DNA of 57,739 bases. It comes from an uncultured Bacteroidia bacterium. Lineage in GTDB: Bacteria > Bacteroidota > Bacteroidia > Bacteroidales > F082. Positions 20,822 to 28,497 of this stretch are shown here, piece after piece. The notes under the pieces are model-generated. The model was not told the DNA's origin and did not search any database. It saw only the letters and a list, made by a program, of their open reading frames with translations. How positions within the stretch are numbered: the stretch's first letter is position 1; each line of letters begins with the position of its first letter. Both the position numbers and the translations under genes were made by a program. The stretch is taken from contig CACYHP010000008.1 in the NCBI GenBank assembly GCA_902774295.1, forward strand, positions 1 to 57,739, in the 5' to 3' direction.

Positions 20822-21874
20822 ATGTCAGAGGATTTTGTTGGCGTCATCGGGGATAATACGGAAGAGAGTACTGAGCTTTTCGAACATTTTCGTATCGTGG
20901 CTGACAAAGGCCAGGCTCTTACCCGTGTCGACAAGTTTCTGCAAAACAGATTGGAGAATGTCTCCCGAAACCGTGTGCAGAACGCGGCGAAGGCTGGAAG
21001 CATACTGGTCAACGACAAACCGGTGAAATCCAATTATAAGGTAAAGCCTCTCGATGTTGTGACGGTAGTGCTTGCGTACCCGCCTCGTGAAGTCGTTATC
21101 ACCCCCGAAAACATCCCGCTTCAAGTTGTCTATGAAGATGATGATGTCATCGTCGTGAACAAGCAGGCCGGATTGGTGGTGCACCCTGGTCACGGCAACT
21201 TTGACGGCACCCTGCTCAATGCCTTGGCATATCATTTCAAGGAAAACGGCTCGAAAGTCGACAACGGCTTCGGATACCTCGTGCATCGCATCGACAAAGA
21301 CACCACCGGCTTGATGATTGTGGCAAAGAATGAGACGGCGCAGACAGTGCTTGCGGCACAGTTCTATGAGCACTCCATCACTCGCCGTTATCAGGCTCTC
21401 GTGTGGGGCGATTTCGCTGAAGACGAAGGCACTATCGAAGGCAACATAGGACGCTCTATGCGCGACCGCGTGGCAATGGCAGTGTATCCCGACGGCAGCC
21501 AGGGTAAAGATGCAGTGACACATTATAAGGTCTTGGAACGTTTCAACTATGTGACGTTGGTGGAATGCCGCCTCGAGACAGGTCGCACGCATCAGATCCG
21601 TGTGCACATGCAGTATGCCGGACATCCGCTGTTTAACGATGCTTTGTATGGCGGCGACAGGATCCTGAAAGGTACCACATTCTCGAAATACCGTCAGTTT
21701 ATCGACAACTGTTTCAGCGAGATTCCGCGTCATTGCTTGCACGCTAAAGTGCTTGGCTTCGTGCATCCGACAACAGGAAAAGAGCTGTATTTCGACTCGG
21801 AGTTGCCGCAGGATATGCAGGCAGTGCTCGCGAAATGGAGAAATTATTTAAAGACAAGAACAGAAGAAAATTAA
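20822..21874 (+). CDS. RluA-family pseudouridine synthase (RluD-like)
   Basis: This enzyme converts uridines in 23S rRNA to pseudouridine. An S4 RNA-binding domain (around residues 38-90, with RVDKFLQNRL) precedes the catalytic domain, which shows HRIDKDTTGLMIVAKN, where the aspartate after HRI is the catalytic residue, and ETGRTHQIRVHMQYAGHP near residue 255. The 350 residues are the usual size. Architecture fits RluD (helix 69 of 23S rRNA), but target choice cannot be read from sequence alone. It is in the PASTA-T9SS-rluD-hldD gene set, a grouping that is common in the phylum. Confidence 0.93.
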   Translation: MSEDFVGVIGDNTEESTELFEHFRIVADKGQALTRVDKFLQNRLENVSRNRVQNAAKAGSILVNDKPVKSNYKVKPLDVVTVVLAYPPREVVITPENIPLQVVYEDDDVIVVNKQAGLVVHPGHGNFDGTLLNALAYHFKENGSKVDNGFGYLVHRIDKDTTGLMIVAKNETAQTVLAAQFYEHSITRRYQALVWGDFAEDEGTIEGNIGRSMRDRVAMAVYPDGSQGKDAVTHYKVLERFNYVTLVECRLETGRTHQIRVHMQYAGHPLFNDALYGGDRILKGTTFSKYRQFIDNCFSEIPRHCLHAKVLGFVHPTTGKELYFDSELPQDMQAVLAKWRNYLKTRTEEN

Positions 21875-21880
21875 AATATC

Positions 21881-22846
21881 ATGATAGTAATTACAGGCGC
21901 AGCAGGATTTATCGCCAGCGTGGTGGCTGGATGTCTCAACGAACAGGGTAGAAACGACCTCGTCCTCGTCGACGACTTTTCAAAGAAACAGAAGGAAAGA
22001 AACTATATCAACAAAAAATATGAGCTTCTTTTGGATAGAAAAGAGTTCCATAACTGGTTGAAAGTCAATCACGACAAGGTCGATTTCGTGGTTCACCTCG
22101 GCGCTCGCACCGACACCACCGAGTTCGATTGGAACGTGTTCATCGAGCTTAACGTGAACTACACCGAGCAGCTGTGGACTTTGTGCACGGAATATCAGAT
22201 CCCGCTCGTATATGCCTCATCAGCAGCGACTTACGGCGGTGGAGAGCTGGGTTACATCGACAGCCACGACATCGTCGAAAAGCTGCAGCCACTCAATCCT
22301 TACGGCCGCTCGAAGAATGAAATCGACAAATGGATTCTCAAGCAGACAAAATGTCCTCCTTTCTGGGCAGGATTGAAGTTCTTCAATGTCTATGGTCCAA
22401 ACGAGTACCACAAAGGCCGCATGGCTTCTGTGATCCTGCATTCGTTCCATCAGATTCAGGATTGCGGCGAGGTGAAGCTGTTCCGCTCACATCGTCCTGA
22501 CTTCAAAGACGGTCAGCAGCTGAGAGATTTCATCTACGTGAAAGATATCGCTTCTGTCATTTTGTTCTTGATAGAGAAACGTCCTGAGAGCGGTCTTTAC
22601 AATCTCGGTACCGGTCACGCCCGCTCGTTCTACGACCTTGCCTCGAACACCTTCAAGGCAATGGGAAAAGAAGTGAATATCAAGTTTATCGACACACCGC
22701 TCGACATACGCGACAAATACCAGTATTTCACCGAGGCGAACATGGAAAAATTGCGCAAAGCAGGATACGACAAGCCGTTTACCAGTCTCGAAGACGGTGT
22801 ATTTGATTATGTCCAGAATTATTTAATGAAAGATAAGACATTCTAA
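21881..22846 (+). CDS. hldD: ADP-L-glycero-D-manno-heptose-6-epimerase
   Basis: HldD epimerises ADP-heptose for the LPS inner core, using bound NADP. The protein is an extended short-chain dehydrogenase of 321 residues. It shows the nucleotide loop GAAGFIAS at the start, the acidic region VDDFSKKQKERN, the catalytic Y-x-x-x-K as YGRSKNE, and FFNVYGPNEYHKGRMAS, typical of heptose epimerases. One oddity is that the third glycine of GxxGxxG is alanine here. The frame and length are normal, so the enzyme is probably active. It starts 6 bases after the rluD-like gene. Confidence 0.93.
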   Translation: MIVITGAAGFIASVVAGCLNEQGRNDLVLVDDFSKKQKERNYINKKYELLLDRKEFHNWLKVNHDKVDFVVHLGARTDTTEFDWNVFIELNVNYTEQLWTLCTEYQIPLVYASSAATYGGGELGYIDSHDIVEKLQPLNPYGRSKNEIDKWILKQTKCPPFWAGLKFFNVYGPNEYHKGRMASVILHSFHQIQDCGEVKLFRSHRPDFKDGQQLRDFIYVKDIASVILFLIEKRPESGLYNLGTGHARSFYDLASNTFKAMGKEVNIKFIDTPLDIRDKYQYFTEANMEKLRKAGYDKPFTSLEDGVFDYVQNYLMKDKTF

Positions 22847-22852
22847 CAATCC

Positions 22853-22967
22853 CGTCATTTCGACTGGAGTGTGATGAAATGGAACGTAATGGAGAAATCT
22901 CCGACAAATGAGTCTGTATCAATTGTCGGAGATTTCTCGACTTCACTTCGTTTCGCTCGAAATGACG
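22853..22967. repeat. Two-tier inverted repeat (REP-like) between convergent genes
   Basis: An outer 11-bp pair (22853-22863 with 22957-22967, CGTCATTTCGA) encloses an inner perfect 15-bp pair (22892-22906 with 22924-22938, GAGAAATCTCCGACA). Together they can form a long hairpin between hldD and the minus-strand MerR gene, where it could end transcription from both sides. One arm of the same sequence recurs at 52491-52536 inside a coding region, which marks it as a dispersed repeat. Similar CGTCATTTCGA elements are, from memory, frequent in gut Bacteroidota. Confidence 0.8.
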
Positions 22968-22973
22968 TGAATA

Positions 22974-23315
22974 TTATAATGCTTTCTGTTTCTCTGCTAA
23001 CTTCTTGTCAAGGTCAAGCAAGAACCTCTTTGCGTCGTCGAGGGTTCTAATCATCATGGCGTTTTCTTCGAGCTTGTCGAATTTGGTCTTCATGGCGTCT
23101 TTGGCACCTTGGATGGTGTAGCCTTTAACCTTCACCAGTTGATAGATAATCTGAAGATACCGCATGTCGCGTTCGGTAAACATACGGTTTCCCTTGGTGC
23201 TCTTGCGCGGACGCAGTACATCAAACTCGCTTTCCCAATAGCGTATGGTGGAGGTAGGGACATTGAATATCGTCGCCACTTCACCTATTTTATAATATAG
23301 CTTCTTGACTTCCAT
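22974..23315 (-). CDS. MerR family transcriptional regulator
   Basis: This short MerR-type regulator has 113 residues. The winged helix-turn-helix is seen in YYKIGEVATIFNVPTSTIRYWESEF, followed by the wing RKSTKGNRMFTERDM and a coiled-coil helix. There is no C-terminal ligand-binding domain and no cysteine, so metal sensing is unlikely. Small MerR proteins of this kind sit beside the M23 peptidase gene in many Bacteroidota (from memory). It starts 4 bases after the peptidase stop, so the two form one transcript; the target genes are unknown. Confidence 0.9.
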   Translation of the reverse strand: MEVKKLYYKIGEVATIFNVPTSTIRYWESEFDVLRPRKSTKGNRMFTERDMRYLQIIYQLVKVKGYTIQGAKDAMKTKFDKLEENAMMIRTLDDAKRFLLDLDKKLAEKQKAL

Positions 23316-23319
23316 GATG

Positions 23320-24291
23320 CTAATCCATTGTCATTGACTGTCTTTCCGACAATTCGAGAATCTTGTCATATTCTTCAGGTGTGAGGTCGTTGTAGAAGAA
23401 ATTGACAGGATTTATCGCTTTGTTATTCTTAATCACTTCGTAATGCAGATGCGGAGCCGTCGACTTACCGGAGTTGCCCATATCTGCAATATATTCGCCA
23501 CGTTTCACCTTTTGTCCGACCTTAACGTACACCTTGCTGACGTGGGCGTAACGTGTTTTATAACCGTATCCGTGGTTTATGATGATGTTGTTTCCGTATC
23601 CGGTGTTGCCCAACGAGACTTTTTCAACCACGCCGTCGCCGGTGGAGTAGATGTGTGTCCCGATAGGTCCTGAGAAATCGATGCCGCTATGCAGCTTCTG
23701 TACTTTATAGAACGGGTCGGTTCTGTATCCGTAATGCGAGGAAATCCTATATATATCGACGTCTTTCACCGGCATGATTGCAGGGATGCAGCTCAACATC
23801 TTGGCTTTGTTTTTAGCCATGTCGTAAACGTCGTCAAACGATTTTGACTGCACATTGAGCTGACTTTCGATGACATCGATTTTCTTTGAAGTCTCCTTTA
23901 TTAAAGAGGAATTCTCATAGCCATTTAACGCTTCATAACGGTTCGTTCCGCCATATCCGGCCTTTCTGACAGATGTCGGAATAGGTTCAGCTTCGAAAAT
24001 CGTTCTGTAAATATTGTCATCACGGTCTTGCATCTCGGCAAGAAGCTCGTCGATGGTCTCAATCTTGTCGTTCATGATGTCATATTGCAACTTCATAAAC
24101 TCAATTTCTCTTGCTTGAAGACGCTCTTTTGGCGTTCCAACGGCATTGTTGATAATTGCCATGACAACATATCCGAGAAATGCCGCAGTTATTATATAGA
24201 ATATAACACCACTTGCTCTTTTGGATTTTGAAGGCTTATATTCTTCATAATCAAGAGTTTGTGGATTATATATAAATTTTTTTCTCGCCAT
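23320..24291 (-). CDS. M23 family metallopeptidase
   Basis: This is a LytM-type peptidoglycan endopeptidase of 323 residues. It has a cytoplasmic tail, one transmembrane helix near residues 27-50 (GVIFYIITAAFLGYVVMAII), a periplasmic coiled-coil stretch and a C-terminal M23 domain. The zinc ligands and catalytic residues are in HSGIDFSGPIG (H, D) and HLHYEV (second H), with the conserved GYGYKTRYAHVS block between them. All active-site positions are present. It is divergent from alaS and precedes merR on the same strand. A role in cell-wall remodelling or division is inferred. Confidence 0.93.
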   Translation of the reverse strand: MARKKFIYNPQTLDYEEYKPSKSKRASGVIFYIITAAFLGYVVMAIINNAVGTPKERLQAREIEFMKLQYDIMNDKIETIDELLAEMQDRDDNIYRTIFEAEPIPTSVRKAGYGGTNRYEALNGYENSSLIKETSKKIDVIESQLNVQSKSFDDVYDMAKNKAKMLSCIPAIMPVKDVDIYRISSHYGYRTDPFYKVQKLHSGIDFSGPIGTHIYSTGDGVVEKVSLGNTGYGNNIIINHGYGYKTRYAHVSKVYVKVGQKVKRGEYIADMGNSGKSTAPHLHYEVIKNNKAINPVNFFYNDLTPEEYDKILELSERQSMTMD

Positions 24292-24360
24292 TATTTTCTA
24301 TTTTATATACTTAAAACGAAAAAAATACGTTTCAAACATGCAAAATAAATAATTTTTTCT

Positions 24361-24368
24361 TAAATTTG
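24361..24368 (+). promoter_or_regulatory. -7 promoter element for alaS
   Basis: TAAATTTG followed by CA is a perfect -7 box 20 bases before the ATG at 24389. A -33 TTG is not evident at the right distance. Confidence 0.45.
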
Positions 24369-24388
24369 CAAACTTTTTTAAAGAAAAA

Positions 24389-27019
24389 ATGAATTTAATG
24401 ATGAAAGCAAGCGAAATTCGTAAGAGCTTTTTGGATTTTTTTCAGTCGAAACAGCACCTTGTAGTGCCTTCCGCACCTATAGTCGTAAAGAACGACCCGA
24501 CATTGATGTTTACCAATGCCGGTATGAACCAGTTTAAGGATGTTTTCTTGGGCAACAACCCTCGTAAAGCACCGCGCGTATGCGACATTCAGAAATGTCT
24601 GCGCGTCTCCGGAAAACATAACGACCTCGAGGAAGTCGGTCGCGATACATACCATCACACTATGTTTGAGATGATGGGCAACTGGTCGTTTGGCGATTAT
24701 TTCAAGAAAGAAGCAATCGCATGGGGCTGGGAGTTCCTCATTGAAGTGATGAAGATAGACAAAGACAAACTCTATGTCACAGTGTTTGGCGGCGATGAGA
24801 AAGACGGAATGGCTCCTGATAACGAGGCTTACGAGTTTTGGAAAGAACACGTCGACGAGTCGAGAATCATCTACGGCTCAAAGAAAGATAACTTCTGGGA
24901 GATGGGCGAGACCGGACCATGCGGACCGTGCTCGGAGATTCATATCGACATCCGTGACGAAGAGGCTCGCAAGAAAATCAACGGCCGTGACCTCGTCAAC
25001 AAAGACGACCCGGAAGTGATTGAGATCTGGAACCTCGTGTTTATGCAATATAACCGCCTTGCCAACGGCACTCTCGTAGACCTTCCGGCAAGACACGTCG
25101 ACACTGGTATGGGCTTCGAACGTCTCGTCCGCGTGATGCAAGGCAAGAAGTCAAACTACGACACCGACGTCTTCACCCCAATCATCGATGAGATTTCTAA
25201 GCTTTCAGGCATTAAATATGGCGAAAACGAGAAATCAGATATCGCTATGCGCGTCGTCGCTGACCACCTCCGTGCTGTCAGTTTCGCCATCACCGACGGA
25301 CAGCTGCCGTCGAACAATGGCGCGGGCTACGTGATTAGACGTATCCTCCGCCGCGCTGTGCGCTATGGCTATACATTCCTGAAATTCACCGAACCGTTTG
25401 TGTATAAACTGTTGCCAGTACTCGTCCGCGAGATGGGTGAGCAGTATCCTGAAATCAAAGCTCAGGAGACCCTCGTTTCAAAGGTCATCTACGAAGAAGA
25501 GGCTTCGTTCCTGCGCACTTTGGCATTGGGTATCAAACGTTTCGAGAATTATGTCGAGCAAAATAAGGGTGCTAAACTCATCGACGGCGCTTTCGCTTTC
25601 GAACTGTTCGACACCTACGGCTTCCCAGTCGACTTGACCAACCTCATGGCTGAGGAGAAAGGCCTCGAAGTCGATATGGAAGGCTTCAACAATAACCTTA
25701 AAGAACAGAAAGACCGTTCACGCAAGGCAGCCGAGAAGATGTCGGGCGACTGGGTCGAGCTGATTCATGAAGACAAACCTACCACCTTCGTCGGTTACAC
25801 CGAGATGGAGTGCCAGGCTAAGATATTGAAATTCAGAGAGGTGGTTGCGAAAGGCAAGAAACATTTCGAAATCGTTCTCGATAAGACTCCATTCTACGCT
25901 GAGATGGGCGGTCAGGTTGGCGATAAAGGCGTGTTAGTGTCTGAAAATGAGACATTGCACGTGGTCAACACTGTAAAAGAGAACGACCTTAGCATCCATA
26001 TCACAGACAACCTTCCACAGCAGCCAGAGGCAGTGTTTACTGCCAAAGTCGATGTGGAGCGTCGTCTTAAGATCGAGGCTAACCATACTGCAACTCACTT
26101 GATGCATGCGGCTCTTCGTCAGGTGCTCGGAACACATGTCGAGCAGAAGGGTTCCATGGTCGACGATGAGCGTCTGCGTTTCGACTTCAGTCACTTTGCC
26201 AAGATGACAGATGAAGAGATCCGTCAGGTTGAAACCATTGTCAATCAGAAGATTAGAGAAGATCTGCATAACGAGACGGCAGTCGATGTCCCTATCGACG
26301 AGGCTCGTAACATGGGCGCGATGGCATTGTTTGGCGAGAAGTACGGCGACAAGGTACGCGTCGTGACATTCGGAAAAGACTACTCATGCGAGTTATGCGG
26401 CGGCACTCACATCGCTTCTACAGGCCGCATCGGAGCATTCAAGATTTTGACGGAAAGCGCTATCGCAGCCGGTATCCGCCGTATCGAGGCAATCACCGGT
26501 GAGGCTGTCATCGAGTATCTTGATAATCAGATTGATACTTTAAATAAGATAAAAGGTCTCGTGAAGTCATCTGGCGACGTGGTGAAGGCTGTTGAGAACC
26601 TCTCGGCACAGAACACCATGCTTCAGAAGAAGATCGAGGCTATGATGATGGCACAGGCTGTCAGCGATGCAAAGAATGCTTACAACAACGCTACCGAATG
26701 GAACGGACATAAGCTTGTCATTGCCCGCATCGATGCCGATATGAACCAGATGCGTAACGTTGCTTCAGCATTGAAAGACATTGACGCTGAGGTGGTTGTC
26801 ATTATGGGCGGTGTGTTTGAAGACAAGCCGGCTCTCTGCGTGATGTTACCTCAGAGCGTAGTAGATGCAAACAAAATGGATGCCGGAGCCATGGTGCGTG
26901 AAGCTGCCAAAGAAATCCAAGGCGGCGGTGGCGGTCAGAAGACACTCGCTACAGCAGGCGGAAAGAACGCAGCAGGCATCGACAAGGCTATAGAAATACT
27001 AAAGAATAACCTAAAATAA
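24389..27019 (+). CDS. alaS: Alanine--tRNA ligase
   Basis: AlaRS charges tRNA-Ala and clears serine or glycine errors. At 876 residues it has the full architecture: class II catalytic core (FTNAGMNQFKDVFLG and GAGYVIRRILRRAVRYG), the editing domain with the zinc site HTATHLMH (about 567) and CELCGGTH (about 668), and the C-terminal DHHA1 domain with GGGGGQKTLATAGGKN. ATGs at 24398 and 24401 are in frame and would remove three or four residues; the family often begins near MKASEIR, so the true start may be one of these. Confidence 0.97.
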   Translation: MNLMMKASEIRKSFLDFFQSKQHLVVPSAPIVVKNDPTLMFTNAGMNQFKDVFLGNNPRKAPRVCDIQKCLRVSGKHNDLEEVGRDTYHHTMFEMMGNWSFGDYFKKEAIAWGWEFLIEVMKIDKDKLYVTVFGGDEKDGMAPDNEAYEFWKEHVDESRIIYGSKKDNFWEMGETGPCGPCSEIHIDIRDEEARKKINGRDLVNKDDPEVIEIWNLVFMQYNRLANGTLVDLPARHVDTGMGFERLVRVMQGKKSNYDTDVFTPIIDEISKLSGIKYGENEKSDIAMRVVADHLRAVSFAITDGQLPSNNGAGYVIRRILRRAVRYGYTFLKFTEPFVYKLLPVLVREMGEQYPEIKAQETLVSKVIYEEEASFLRTLALGIKRFENYVEQNKGAKLIDGAFAFELFDTYGFPVDLTNLMAEEKGLEVDMEGFNNNLKEQKDRSRKAAEKMSGDWVELIHEDKPTTFVGYTEMECQAKILKFREVVAKGKKHFEIVLDKTPFYAEMGGQVGDKGVLVSENETLHVVNTVKENDLSIHITDNLPQQPEAVFTAKVDVERRLKIEANHTATHLMHAALRQVLGTHVEQKGSMVDDERLRFDFSHFAKMTDEEIRQVETIVNQKIREDLHNETAVDVPIDEARNMGAMALFGEKYGDKVRVVTFGKDYSCELCGGTHIASTGRIGAFKILTESAIAAGIRRIEAITGEAVIEYLDNQIDTLNKIKGLVKSSGDVVKAVENLSAQNTMLQKKIEAMMMAQAVSDAKNAYNNATEWNGHKLVIARIDADMNQMRNVASALKDIDAEVVVIMGGVFEDKPALCVMLPQSVVDANKMDAGAMVREAAKEIQGGGGGQKTLATAGGKNAAGIDKAIEILKNNLK

Positions 27020-27023
27020 TCCT

Positions 27024-27689
27024 ATGTTTAAACGCTCTCTCTCTTTGTTAACAGTTTTCTGCGTGATGTTTTTGCTGCTTTGGGGATGCAGCAAAAGCAA
27101 CCACGGTACATTAGCTTTTGTCGGTGACGAAAGCGATATGAAGACCTGCTACCAGATCTATCCTGAAGATCATTTCCCGAGTCAAATCAGTCAAGAATTG
27201 ATGGAAGGACGTTTCCCTTCAGATATTGTTGGCTCTTACGAAATGCCAGGCACGCTTGCAGACGCTTATTATGAATATTATAATCCTGCATCTCATCAGT
27301 ATATTCCGTACCCTGAGCAGATGTATCAGCAAATGATGCATAAATCGATGTATATTATCATTGAGGAACAGGTCAATGGAATGGCAAAATTAAGTTTCTC
27401 TACTAAGAAAAGTGGTGACTATAAGAATTGGCATTCAGTAGATACATATATTTATGGCGATTCGCATAATAATAACGATTTTGTGGTCTGTTATGAATTT
27501 ACTGAAGAAGGTGGAGATTTCACGTATATAAGAGGAAATATCATAAAAGGTACTATCACTCCGGAAGGAATCAAAAACATTCATGTTTGGTCTATAATAA
27601 AAGACAGAACGCCTAAGGAGGATAAACCAATGATATATAATTATTACGGTTACGATCATTATAGCGCTGAAATCGCAGAGAGAAAATAA
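27024..27689 (+). CDS. Putative lipoprotein of unknown function
   Basis: The 221-residue product has a lipoprotein signal peptide with the lipobox LLWGC (cysteine near residue 22), so it is probably anchored to a membrane. Aspartate or glutamate is not at position +2 (the sequence is CSKSN). The mature part is rich in tyrosine and asparagine, without a domain I recognise. It starts 4 bases after alaS and is followed by a PorT-like barrel gene, so it may be read through from alaS. Confidence 0.75.
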   Translation: MFKRSLSLLTVFCVMFLLLWGCSKSNHGTLAFVGDESDMKTCYQIYPEDHFPSQISQELMEGRFPSDIVGSYEMPGTLADAYYEYYNPASHQYIPYPEQMYQQMMHKSMYIIIEEQVNGMAKLSFSTKKSGDYKNWHSVDTYIYGDSHNNNDFVVCYEFTEEGGDFTYIRGNIIKGTITPEGIKNIHVWSIIKDRTPKEDKPMIYNYYGYDHYSAEIAERK

Positions 27690-27699
27690 ATTGTTTGAT

Positions 27700-28491
27700 A
27701 TGAAGAAACTTGTAGCAATATTGTTTTTCATCGTTCTGAGTGTGAATCTCTCCGCTCAGGTCGATTATAGTTTCGGTAATGTCAAGCATAAACGCGATAG
27801 GGGAGTTGTCCCTACAATCGGTATCAAGGGCGGACTGACACATTATTACATGGATTTTGCTTATGAGAATTACAATAAGCTCGCTAACGATCTTATTTTG
27901 AAACCTGGCTATGGCTTGTATATTGAATATCCTGTCAAAAAGGTGAGAGGCCTGGCAATCAGCGGTGAGCTTATGATGATTGAACGCGGTTTCCAGAAGT
28001 CTTTCAAATTCAGAGGCGATATGCCGGAAGTTGACCAGATTAAAGCCAATTATCTGGATGTCAGAATCCCGATTATCTATTATATCCGTCCTAATAACTT
28101 GCTGGCTCCGTATCTGTTTGTGGCTCCTGACTTCGGCTTTTGCTACGGAGGCGAGATTTCAAAGAAATTCTCAGAAAATCCTGAATACAACAGCTCTGTT
28201 GACATCTCGAAGACAGATGCGATGAGCTCGTTTGATATAAGCCTCGCAATGGGTGCCGGCTTACGTTATAACATTCATTTCCAAGTGTTTACGCTGGTTT
28301 TGAAACTCGATGGAAGCTTTAACCTCGGATTCTTGAACACCAACGGCTCCAACCAACCGACATACGTCGACAATATCGCATATCATGTGAAAAATGACAG
28401 CCGCAGAAACAGAGGCTTTGAAGTGATGTTCAGCATCGGCATCCCGTTGAAATTCAACTTGTTGCACGATTCCTGCTGGGGCTGGAAATAA
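27700..28491 (+). CDS. PorT-like outer-membrane beta-barrel protein
   Basis: The 263-residue protein from the ATG at 27700 has a signal peptide (MKKLVAILFFIVLSVNLSAQ) and a body of amphipathic strands, with motifs such as IGIKGGLTHYYMDF and YLDVRIPIIYYI. The latter matches the strand pair typical of the Bacteroidota PorT-type family of outer-membrane proteins. A TTG at 27691 is also in frame. It ends 6 bases before the convergent PKD protein. Some PorT family members belong to the T9SS machinery, but that cannot be claimed here. Confidence 0.75.
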   Translation: MKKLVAILFFIVLSVNLSAQVDYSFGNVKHKRDRGVVPTIGIKGGLTHYYMDFAYENYNKLANDLILKPGYGLYIEYPVKKVRGLAISGELMMIERGFQKSFKFRGDMPEVDQIKANYLDVRIPIIYYIRPNNLLAPYLFVAPDFGFCYGGEISKKFSENPEYNSSVDISKTDAMSSFDISLAMGAGLRYNIHFQVFTLVLKLDGSFNLGFLNTNGSNQPTYVDNIAYHVKNDSRRNRGFEVMFSIGIPLKFNLLHDSCWGWK

Positions 28492-28497
28492 CCTTCC

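Noticed and set aside
20825..21766. Open frame of 313 codons on the minus strand across the rluD-like gene
   Set aside because: Shadow of the pseudouridine synthase, whose motifs are intact; no domain signal in the antisense product.
27700..28491. PorT-like barrel as proof of local T9SS machinery
   Set aside because: The PorT-type family is broad, and no other T9SS component gene lies in the window.
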